Assembly (NCBI GenBank): GCA_947179485.1
Contig: OX359245.1
Span: forward strand, 78,355,067 to 78,419,066
From: Allacma fusca
Lineage: Eukaryota; Arthropoda; Collembola; Symphypleona; Sminthuridae
Direction: 5' to 3'
Length of the DNA stretch: 64,000 nucleotides
Shown here: in pieces, positions 45,610-55,962 of the stretch
Position numbering within the stretch: the stretch's first letter is position 1
Layout: each line of letters opens with the position of its first letter
Position numbers and translations under genes: made by a program
Notes under the pieces: generated by a model
Told to the model about the DNA's origin: nothing
What the model saw: only the letters and a program-made list of their open reading frames with translations
The model's database searches: none

Positions 45610-48510
45610 ATGGATTGGAGAAAGTCACTACGCTCCAAAGTGTCTAAAATGATTATCTGGTTTTTGCCAGGATTTCGAAAATCCTTCAAAAGACTCTACC
45701 TGGAAGTCACTGCCCCAATTTTAATGAAAATCTGTTCAAACATTTGCATAGTCCCTTTCAAATATGACTACATAAAGCGTGAGTTGCGAAGCTCTGACGG
45801 AAAGCACAAAAGGGTTTGGCTTGCTTTAGAAATATTGTTGTTAGCACGTTTCGTGTTCATTATTTGCACTCCCTTTCGACATAAGTGTTTGCTATCATTA
45901 GATGGGACATGGCAACAACGCGTCGAGACTATTTTGTACTTTATATTGTGTGGCAACATATTGCTGGCACTGCCCTTTCAAATGTGCCTCCTGCTTCGGC
46001 GCAATGAGATAACTTCTCTTGTCTTTTCTTACACCCGGGTCGACGCGATTTGCGGAGGTAATTTGAATATAGTGTTAGACTGGATTTTTGTGCATTGTTA
46101 AACTTAGCTAGTTTATTTTAAAAATAAAGTATAATAAGAATAATAATAAAATAAATAAATGTCCCTGGGATTTGGGCAGTGCTGCGATCAGGTCAAGTAA
46201 TTTCAAAACTTGACCATGAACTTGACTTGACCACGAAAATTCAAGTAATTTTCAAGACACAACTTGAACTTGATAACTCGCGTTCGTGTAATTACTTGAC
46301 TTGTCAAGTTCAAGTAATCAAGTAACTTTTGTAAGACCCGAACTTGATCAAGTAGTTAAAGTTCCAAACTTGACTTGAACTTGACTTGACCATGACTTGA
46401 ACGCGACTTGAACTTGATAATTCAAGTAAAGTATCACAAAAAATTAAACATGGCCATAATAACTTGTCGAACTTGCTGCAGCAAATTATTTCTTTCAGAC
46501 TGAAAACCAAAACGCATTCAGAAAACAATGTTACTACTACTTTTTATTTAAAACCATTCGAGGACAACTTTGAGCATGTACTGAATACAGTAAAAGTTCG
46601 ATATAAGGGACTATACAATTTATAAAGGAATTTCCCTTATAAAAAACGTCTTAAAGCATTGCGTAAATGAAAGCTGGGGTCAAACAAATGCATCCCTGAT
46701 GTCGATATTTCCTTATAAGCTGAGCCCTTTTAACGGACTTTTACTGTATATCTGACGAGTTTTACATAGTGTCAAGTTTTATTTAATGTTCATATATGTA
46801 TATATACTTATACATAGATATTTGAACATTACGAGTACTCTTAATTTAAAATTTAATAAACTAGTATTTACTTATTTATTAAACACTTTTCGTAAAGAGC
46901 CATCCAAGCTCATTTTATACTTGAATTTATTTAAAAAAGTTGAAACAAATAATTCTAAGCAACAATATGAATTATCAAGATAATTCCTTTATTTCATGGA
47001 GAGGCCACTGCAACAACTAACAATGAGCAACGTCTGGTAAACAAGACCTTCATAAAATGGACTCTGATTTTGAATTTTGTCCTTTGATTGTTGGCATGTG
47101 CAAATAATATACCCTGGACACGACATGAAATTGGATTGTGATTTTGAAATTGCTTCCGTCCTTTACGGCATGCGCAATCTAAAATTACTTGAACTTGACC
47201 ATGAAATCTCAAGTTCATGGTCAAGTTTTTTCTTTCCATTACTTGACCCTGAACTTGACTCGAGATTCAAGTAAATTTCTCTTACTTGTACTTGAACCTG
47301 ACTTGTCTTAGAATGTCATGGTCAAACCGAGTACGTACTTGAACTTGACCCGAAAGATTCAAGTAAAAAAATTTGCCTACTTGAACTTGACCCGAACTTG
47401 AACTTGACTTGAAAACTCAAGTATTACTTGAACTTGTCCGCAGCACTGGATTTGGGTAAATGTTCCGCCATGAGCAGGGCAAAGTATCTTCAAACTTTCT
47501 TTACCTAAATTCGTAAGTTCTTTTGTTCCTTCAGAAAAACTTTTCAAAGCAAAATCAGCTGTGGGATTACTTTCTGAGCAGCAATTAATCGTACAAGTCC
47601 TGTGGATTTTTTCGTTATATACGTTAATGGCCATACCAGCCATGACGGGTGTTTTATGCTGGTGGCTCCCAGATATTATTGTTTTCTTCCCGTCTTATTT
47701 CTGTGATTGTGATGGATCCTGTGGAGGTCTCCTTCTCATTTCTTTATCCCTCGTTGAGGTCGCAGTTATTTTTAAGGCTATGCTCAATGTTCATTTTGTG
47801 GGCCTTAATATTGCGACTTCTGTTTTACTGATAGATGGAGTCACTCACAAGCTTAGGTAAATTATACTTTTGATTCATAATAAGTTGGAACACTCACCTT
47901 GATACCTGTTCAATAGCTAACTTGAAATACAATTAAATGTTTGGACAAATTAGCTTCATAATTTATTTCTTTATTTATAAAATAATTTTCATACCAAATT
48001 ACTTTCAGATTCCATGTGATTTCAGCTGACTGGGAAGAGAGCCAAAAAATATACAATCAACTCCTGCTTTTGAAAAACCTAATCAACGAACTTCTTAATC
48101 CGTTTCTACTCCCAGTTGCTTATTTGACTCTTCTGATTTTAAATGTATTATTTTTCGTGGCTTCTATTCAGGAATTTTCTTCCGCCATTCACAATGTAGG
48201 AATATTGTATTTGTTTTTCCCATTATCATTTATCTACGTTTTCACTGCCAATTGTGTTATCCTGCGTCGTTTCGAGCGTTTACAGATTTCATCAAATTTA
48301 TATCTACAAGCTGCGGAACATAGGTACTTAAAAGATAAATTAGAGGGTTACACAGGGGCCCGGAAATACAGAGCTTTAATGGTAAAAACAGTCCGGAAAC
48401 AAGAGCTTACAATTAATATTGTAGGAGTCTACGAGATCACTTTGGGTGCAGTTACTCTCTACGCTCAAAATGTCATTGACAATATTTTTAACCTGTTGAT
48501 GATATACTAG
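45610..48510 (+). CDS. Family B 7TM chemoreceptor-like gene B11, intact
   Basis: Three exons: 45610-46057 (448 nt), 47535-47856 (322 nt) and 48009-48510 (502 nt), introns in phases 1 and 2, 423 aa. The start MDWRKSLRSKVSKMIIWFLP aligns with B12. Exon 1 holds two membrane segments and DGTWQQR; exon 2 has TM3, the conserved loop FPSYFCDCDGSCGG and TM4 (VHFVGLNIATSVLLIDGV); exon 3 has three more segments and ends GVYEITLGAVTLYAQNVIDN plus IFNLLMIY. Size and topology fit the insect-type chemoreceptor superfamily, but TYhhhhhQF is absent; the short R..ELTIN..G tract before the last helix is only generally like receptor C-termini. The loop has Cys where the others have Gly. Intron 1 carries a hAT-like element. 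Frame fully open. Confidence 0.82.
46177..47448. mobile_element. Non-autonomous hAT-like element in intron 1 of B11, word ACTTGA
   Basis: Second, inverted copy of the element at 4063-5228, 1272 bp, with an exact 8-bp duplication GATTTGGG (46169-46176, 47449-47456). Both ends read CAGTGCTGCG. It shares the sub-terminal ACTTGAACTTGA words, the core and the nested 159-bp MITE with the A1 copy. The two copies differ by many substitutions and about 100 bp in length, so neither is very young. Confidence 0.92.
46588..46746. mobile_element. pogo/Tigger-like MITE nested in the second hAT copy
   Basis: 159 bp, ends CAGTAAAAGTTCGATATAAG and, reversed, CAGTAAAAGTCCGTTAAAAG, with TA on both sides (46586-46587, 46747-46748). 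Orthologous to the MITE at 4653-4811. Confidence 0.75.
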
Positions 48511-48872
48511 TACTACTAGTCTGTGTCAACCTGTGAAGCCTTTACAACATCAACAGTGCGTCAATTCAACCGCTGTACACAAGTATCTATTTAAGGGTTT
48601 CACATGGAATAGCCATAATTATTACTTTTGTTGTAATATGGGAAATACCAAAAAGCAGGAAAAGGGGCATATATGTTGTATATATAAGTTTGTCTCTTCA
48701 TAGGAATTCATGACTAATGAAACTACAGCAAGATAAAATATTCATCAACATGTAATTTTATTTTTTACATGCTTCAACATGCTTAACTTGACCACACCTT
48801 CGGTACGATTATTGACAAGCACAATTGATACTTTTGTTTTCATTCACGATTCGTTGTATTGCTACAATTAGC
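48511..48872. other. Downstream of B11, nothing clear
   Basis: AT-rich 3' flank; no gene or repeat supported. Confidence 0.35.
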
Positions 48873-48880
48873 AAGAGTTA

Positions 48881-49734
48881 AAGGTGTGGCCCGGGGGTAA
48901 AAAATCGGGTTGGGCCTCGGCCCGACCCCCCAGTTATGGGCAGGTTCGGGCTTGTTGTTGGGGGGATATTTTTTTGTGTTGCAAGTTGCGGTTCGGGCTG
49001 GGTTGCTATCGTATTTCAACGGGGCGGGTCGGGTCGTAATTTATGGACATTGTGCGGGTTGCGAGCGGGTTCGGGCTGTATCTAAATATTTACGTGGCCG
49101 TCAAGCAACCCGCTAACCGTTTAAACTTCGGTCAACGATATTTAAGATTTTTCCATTAGAATTACTGCTTCCTTTTACACTTGCTCACAAAAATGTGCAT
49201 CTGTAAGTGTTGGTTGTTTCGTTTCCTGTTTCATCGTTTTCTCGGTAATCATGGTGTGACTTGTCATAAAGTTTCTGCTCACAACTTAAAAATGTGTATT
49301 CATTAATTTTAATATTTGAATTAACATCTTGTTATTAAAATATCTTAAAATTATTGTCTGAAGTCTTACTTTATGAATTTGCTGAACCTTGACGTACTCA
49401 ACTTTCGCTCTGCAGCTGATCGTATTGTTACAAGTTGTACTACAAATAATAAAAGTCGATGTTCTTCGATCTGCCAGATGAACGGTCCGTAATAATTTTA
49501 AATAAATTAAAATGCTATAAAACAATTAATATCTCCCACGGGGGTTCATAAGCACGTTTGGGCCGTCTTATCAGAAACCTAGCGGGTTGCGATCTGGTGC
49601 GGGTCTAAAAAAATGTCGGGACGGGGCGGGCTGATGTTTCAGAAATTGATTTTCGGGTCGGGCGAGTTCGGCTACCTATTTGCGAGCAAGACTGGGGTTG
49701 GTTCGAAAAATCACCTGCGGGCCACGCCTTTTTT
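48881..49734. mobile_element. Non-autonomous hAT-like element, word GGGTCGGGC
   Basis: The element is 854 bp, ends AAGGTGTGGCCCG and, reversed, AAAAAAGGCGTGGCCCG; flanking 8-mers AAGAGTTA (48873-48880) and AAGAGTTG (49735-49742) differ at one base. GC-rich margins repeat GGGTTCGGGC/GGGTCGGG words around an AT-rich core. Its start does not fit the TAG/CAG rule of the other elements, so the class is slightly less certain. Confidence 0.78.
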
Positions 49735-49742
49735 AAGAGTTG

Positions 49743-51186
49743 ACAAAAATTGCGAGATTCATTTAATGCCATCACTTCATTTGATATAAATTGCAGTTGA
49801 AGCAATTAACCGAAACCACTCAAACTTAGCACTAGAAATTCATAGAGAATATAAAGGTACAGCAACATATAACAACTAAATATTCCACATGTCTTCACAA
49901 ATAGGGGATTTGAAAGCTGACTAAAGCCGCAATTCCCAAACAGAATTATCGTAAAATGATTTATTAACAATTCCTTAAAACGTTTTCATTCATATTGCAA
50001 TAACTAATTATCTAGAACCATTGGCAGTAATTTATAGTTTCCATACTTAGTACTGGGAATTCACTTTATAGAGTACCGTGTAGTTTTTTGCAGGCAGAAA
50101 AATAATTATGCCACAATATGAACGCTTTATAGATCGAATATGAGATCACTAGGTAATCAATTCGAAACAGGAAAACATAATTATGCAACAACTTGATCGA
50201 TTTACCAAAGCAAAAGTAGATGTTATTTTGCTTCAAAAAATTAATTATGCGACAGCTAGGAGGTTCTTCAATATGAAATTAGACACGTTTACCACTCCTC
50301 GACTATCAGTAACAGTGATCAAACTTGTAGTTTAATGACGTGTGGTGTAAGGTGAGACTTTTAACGTGATATTAACTGGCTGAGAATTAATTTGGTATTT
50401 TAAGAATCAACAAGGGAAAATCGAGACTTGGTAATTAACTTTAAAATAGCTTTGTACTGTAGTAGATTTTGAACAAGACTGTTTGTACAGTTTTTCCAGC
50501 TAGAAAAAGTAACCTATACAATATTTCGTGCAGGATATTGAGAGTGACACAGTCACTCAAAATTCCTGCACACATAATCAAATGAGCAATTTTTACAGAA
50601 CAAAAAAGAGACCCTCTTAGCGAAAAAGGTTGAAGATCCATTTGAATGTTTCAGAAAAATATTTAAATCAGAACCAGAATATTCCAACAAAAAATAGCAC
50701 ATTAAAATGTCGTTGGGAGATTTAACATTTTCAGTAAAACATAAAACTCATGGGTTTTGTATGTGCAGGAACGCAAATTATTAGTTCAGTGCGTGACCAA
50801 TTTCTTTCTTAGTTTCTGCATATTTTCATCCAATTTCATGTGCTCAGAAATAATTTCGGTCCTGGTTTTTTGTCAGATATATACAACATGTTAGCCAGGA
50901 TACGTATTTACTGTTTGTCGTTCCAATTCAAAAGACCAACTGAGCACTGAAGCAAGATTTAAATAATAAAATCACTGATAATGAAAATTTTGTTTCCCGA
51001 CATTCAAAAGTAAACTCTACTCGGTGTCATTGTTATCAGTTGCTATATGTAGTAATTACGTAAAATAAATACATTGATTATTTGTAACTAAAATATATTC
51101 TTAAACGTAATTATTTACTTTACGTGAATATACTTTTAAATTATGCTTACTGTTGATGATTTTTAAGTTGCCAGTGTTTTTGACAT
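49743..51186. other. Gene-poor stretch, nothing clear
   Basis: No frame with a recognisable motif on either strand and no paired repeat ends. The right part may include the 3' side of the decayed transposon that follows. Confidence 0.4.
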
Positions 51187-52740
51187 TCAAGGAATGCTCG
51201 GATCAACGTGAATGTTAGTCTCAAATTGCTCTTTAAAGCCTAACAAAACTACACTCATTGTGTCATCTTGCACTTCCACAATCTCAATCGGCACTCGAGT
51301 CGGCTCAATTTCATCTTCGGATGACACGTCGTATGGGACTAACGGTTCGTGTTTTATTCGTACTTGATTTCTTTTCGAGCACCTATCAGTGCACGGCAAA
51401 CGACGAGAGAGGAGCAATGGCTAAGAGTTCAATCTATTGGGTTCTGCAATACTTGACGGGTTCGTATGAAAAATGAAACAATGGTTGTCCAACAATATGG
51501 GCAAGTAAGTACTCTGGTTGTCAGAAACAAACTTCCGGAAGTGCTTATGCCACTTCTAAAGGCATTCCAAATTGCTCCACGATCGGTGTGAAAATGCACA
51601 TGTAGAGTTAGCTGGAGCTTTGGTGTAGTTATATTCCTTTCATTTTTGGGAACAAAAACATAGCAGGTATATACTTAACATTTGCACTGAAACTGCAGAT
51701 AATGGCACCACGCTCTTTGCAACAACAACTGGAAAAAGTCGTCTTCCTTTGTGTGTTATGCGCTTGGGTTGCGTGCCGTGGTAGTTATTAAATTACGCAT
51801 AGCATAACAAACATTGACACATTGTTTGTATTAGTTATAAAGTATAACATAATGAACTAAATAAATCTTACTCAGCTTACTAAATCTACAATTTACTTGG
51901 TTTACTACATGCTTTCAAGCACAACAAAATTATATTAATGTAGATCAAACAATTGCATGTTATATTTGCATAATTAATCAGTTGAATATTTTAACTATTG
52001 TAATAATATAATAAACATCAACTAAGTTGTCCAGCATGTGCAGTATTCTACTAAATATTTAATGAAACATTTTTCTGAAAGTAACGAACTTATCGCCACC
52101 CCTATGAGACCAGTCTCATCCATATGGAATATGGTTTCAGCTGAGAATCCTTTTGTATTTACAATTTCGTTGAGCAGATCAAAATACCTGTACACAGGCT
52201 GCCTTGCAAACTTTATATTTCGTGCAAAGCTGGCCGGTGTACCTCTTTGGAGGGACAGTGTGTGTTTATGTCCTCGAAGAAAAGAATATATCTAGACGTC
52301 GCTGGGAATCTCATTTTGGAATGTGTGTTGCAGATGGATTCGCTCGGCGAGCGGAAAGCTCAATTCTGGAAGCGATTGCCTGATTATTGCGTGAAATCTC
52401 GAATAAGTTAATATTATTAATTATATTAATTTCAAGAAAGAAATTTGTCTTAAATTGCCTTCACTGTAGCCGAAATGAAATTTAAAATTAAGATCCTCGT
52501 GTGGAGTTTACTTAATTTATTACCTATTTGCCAGAACGTAAATGGTGCCGTGTATCTCCTCTTATTGTTCCGCGCTAAACACTGGCTTGAATTGACATTG
52601 GATACACTGGTCTGGAATACTGTCTAGACCCTTTTGTACGTATTGTTTTGTACGAATCATCTTGTCAGACCGTAAAGGATACACGTTTCGCGTTGGTTTC
52701 CCGACGTTTTGTCTTAATTTATAACATCTCTAACTGTTTT
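51187..52740 (-). mobile_element. Decayed pogo/Tigger-type transposase
   Basis: Read on the minus strand from 52740 to 51187, broken frames carry the ordered blocks of a DDE transposase of the pogo/Tigger/jerky group. PVFSAEQ (about 52585) resembles the helix-turn-helix region. GTPASFARNIKFAR near 52235 and IFHMDETG near 52110 follow, the latter with the first catalytic Asp. KERGAIICSFSANVKYIPAM near 51700 matches the usual ERG...IPP block, and ILLDNHC near 51495 has the second Asp. The acidic tail VSSEDEIEPTRVPIEIVEV is in the open frame 51187-51417. Many stops and shifts make it long dead. No terminal repeats were found. Confidence 0.78.
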
Positions 52741-53890
52741 TCCCGAACATCTTTCGGATGTGCTCGGTTAGTACCCAACTATCAAGTGAAATTTTTACAT
52801 TGCAATTATTGCACGTAATAAGACTTGGGACGTACTAGGGATTGTTGGGAAACTACTATTAATGTGGTGGTAATTTTCAAAGATTTGTAAATGAAGCGCA
52901 ATAGTTGAATTGAATTTTAAAATTAACTCCACGACTCACCCATAGTAGCAATATTCCCGAAGGAGATCAGAACAGTATATACTCAGGAATCACAATCTTG
53001 TGATTCATTGTGACAGCTATATTAAACAGAAATTTCAAAGTCTGTTACGTTTGGTGCTTAATATTCTTTGTAAACTATTTTACAATACTCTAACAGAAAT
53101 GGCTTTTTTGGGATGGGTGTGGAAACCGAGAGAAATTGTGATTTCATAGAGAAACTTGAATTCGCCGTTTCGTCTCCATAATGTCAGCAGTTTTTTACGA
53201 TTTCAACGCCTCTCTATTTACTCGAATCTTTACTTGCGGATGACGAGGAAAAGTTCTTCGAACCAGTCGGAATTTTGGAAGACTGGTTCTAAAGTATTGT
53301 GTGCTACGACTATTAATAATGGACAATAATGCAGTAGTTATAATATTTACCTAGTTTTAGTTGACGTTTGTCCTCAAATCAACTGAGACCTTTCACAAGT
53401 AAATCTTCAACTTATTTTGGTTCTGAGATTTGTAAAGCGTTTAAGTTGTTGCATACAGCAAAATTTCTAACGGAAACGCTGACATTTAATGTTAGTGTTT
53501 GAATGGTTTGTTACGTTTGTAAATTTATAATAAGCTGCATCCATTTTCTGAAACGGGATTTTTAAATTCTAATTTGTTACTATGTTTTGAAAAGGCTACG
53601 TGTCTTTAGCATTGCCTGGGAAACCTAATTACTTTAATTTAATGCAGTCCATTTTTGTTGAGATTCATTTTGTTTTATTGCTTGTACTCGCGTCATACTA
53701 ATAATTATACTTTATAAGTTCAAATGTTTTTAATCTGAACCTTATCATTGACTATGTAACTTAAACTTTGGTTTCATTTGATTTTTCGGCCATAAATGGA
53801 AACAAATCACCTGTAAGCGTCAATTTAGGCGTATACAAATACGATTTAGGAAATAAGAATCATCGCTACGCGATAATTTGAGGGTTCGGG
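52741..53890. other. Gene-poor stretch, nothing clear
   Basis: No supported coding frame or repeat pair. Near its right end ACGCGATAATTTGAGG precedes the next repeat, as it does in the copy at 37.7 kb. Confidence 0.4.
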
Positions 53891-54287
53891 TAGGGTGGCG
53901 TCAACCACACTCGTCAAAGTAGAATGAATTTCGAATATTTTTTAAATCGATTTTTTTTCAAAAAACTACTGGGCCGATTTCGACCATATATGCAATAAAC
54001 ATTACCATTTTCATAAGCAATACTCACAAAAAAATTCATGGAAGTACAATCAACAGTTTTGGAGATAACCGTCATTTGACTTGAAGTCCAAAATTTCAAA
54101 AAAAATTTCTCAAAATCTTTCTGGCCAAAATCAACCAACTACGAACTTAGCTGTACTGTTGACATAGGTAATGTCCACAAAACATTTCATTGAAATCGAA
54201 CCAGCGGTTTTTGATTTATCATGCGGGGGGGGGGCACACACGGACGTATGGACATGGCTATTTTACTAGGGGGCTGAGGTCACCCTA
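53891..54287. mobile_element. Short TIR element TAGGGTGGCGTCA
   Basis: 397 bp with imperfect inverted ends TAGGGTGGCGTCAACC and, reversed, TAGGGTGACCTCAGCC (13 of 16). It contains ATTGAAATCGAACCAGCGGT, a run of ten Gs and CACACACGGACGTATGGACA. The left part recurs at 37768-37860. No target duplication is visible, so the class is open. Confidence 0.5.
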
Positions 54288-54475
54288 AAAACTCGTACGT
54301 GTTTCTGAGATATTTTGCTGGAAAACCGACTTATCAATTATTTCGTAAATAATAATTTGTATGTATTAAATACATAAATTATTATTATTACAGAATTTAC
54401 TAACGGTAGAATTAAGGTCATAATTGGACAATTACATAATTAGCTGGCTATGCAGTTCGAATTTGCTAATGTTAC

Positions 54476-54655
54476 AGTTAACTCTCGCTATAAGGGATGC
54501 TCATGAGACCGGAAAAATTTGTTCATTATGACCATTATCCCTTATAAGCATAGTGTCATACATTGTATAAATGGGAATCGAGACTGTAAATCCCAATCAC
54601 TTATATCGAAAAATCCCTTACAAGGGTATCCCTTATAGCGAGAGTCACCTTACTG
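54476..54655. mobile_element. pogo-like MITE, CTCTCGCTATAAGGG ends
   Basis: 180 bp with inverted ends CAGTTAACTCTCGCTATAAG and, reversed, CAGTAAGGTGACTCTCGCTA then TAAGGG. TA is present on the left but not cleanly on the right. The ends resemble those of the 159-bp MITEs inside the hAT copies. Confidence 0.65.
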
Positions 54656-55962
54656 AGAATTTTAGTGATAGTGAAACTGTCTGATTTATATTCTTCAGCT
54701 GTTTAATGTAGTTAATATAAAATCCTTAAATAAAATGTTCATGTTACCAGTTTTGACTATCTGAATGATTTGAATCATCGTTCGATTCAGTTCAACACGC
54801 AGAAATGAATCACATTGAATCCTGTGGATCGTGAATTTAATCGAATCATTGTATTTCATTCAATTCATAAGTTGATTTGAACCAAAGTGAATTTATTGAA
54901 TTGATTTAAAGGATTGGGAGCACTAGTAGCTGGATGGTGGTTAACGTAGTGAGATGGCGTATTCTATGACTGGAACGACCTGAAATTACAGATGAATTGA
55001 TATCTCTGGCGGATCCCTTCCTTCTCTGACTTTTCTTCATAAACAAGCAACCACGTCTATCAAACGAAACAACTTAAATGCTTGAACTATCCATATACCT
55101 TAATCCTAAATTTATAGTCTGAATATACTAATTAAAAGCGTGAATTCTTTGTCCGTAACTTTGTAACGCCCGCGGACAGGCATGGACAGGTGTCGTTAGT
55201 TCATACATATATCCAAATGAACCTCCGCACGCGCGGTCAAAAAGTTGAGCACATTAAAAGTATATAATAGGCCGAGTAGGTGAAGTAGCAGAAATGTTTT
55301 CCATTGGGCACAAATTCATACTTTGTTCACATTGGCCACTTACTTGTTATTCCGCACGATTGAAGGTGAACGGTCCGAATCTAAAATGTTATGAACATGG
55401 GTTCGTTTCAGTAATAGCTAGCATCAATCAAGGATAATTTAGTCAAATTAGGAATTGTGCCCACATCATAAAACTAAACTGAATGGGTACGAAATGATTC
55501 TGAATTAAAGCTTATCCTGGAGTGCGTGCATGTAAACAGGAACTTTGATTTTATATGCTTTATTATCTGGTATTAATAATCGTGTAGAAGGATACATGCG
55601 TCAACTTTAAACATGAACTAGACGTGCTTAAATTACGACCAACAGATAAACCAATAGGATTAATTCCGACTAATGTCTCTTTCATATCAATAGTCCACGA
55701 ATTTTCGATCTAAGATAGTTCCAGAAACGTTTTATATATAATTTTTATCCGTGAATTTCAACGAAACAAGGTATTTTTATGATGTAAAATTGTAATCAGG
55801 AAGAAACATACACTGGAAATTATGAACTCGTGGAATTTGCAAACGTGTATGCATAATAAAATATTTGATCCATGTCAAAGTTTGGTAATTCGCCAATGAG
55901 CGGAAGACTTTCCAAGCGAAGAAACCCCATGGCACTGTCAGATTATCTGATGAGTTACGAAA
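54656..55962. promoter_or_regulatory. Intergenic DNA and upstream region of B12
   Basis: 54760-54925 repeats GATTTGAATCA/GATTCAATTC words and may be another word-repeat element, but its ends are not clear. About 55340-55962 is homologous to the region before B11. The leader block 55927-55962 carries CATGGCACTGTC and TATCTGATGAGTT directly before the ATG. Confidence 0.45.

Noticed and set aside
54760-54925. Complete GATTCAA word-repeat transposon
   Set aside because: Outer ends do not pair and no target duplication could be found, so only a fragment is recorded.
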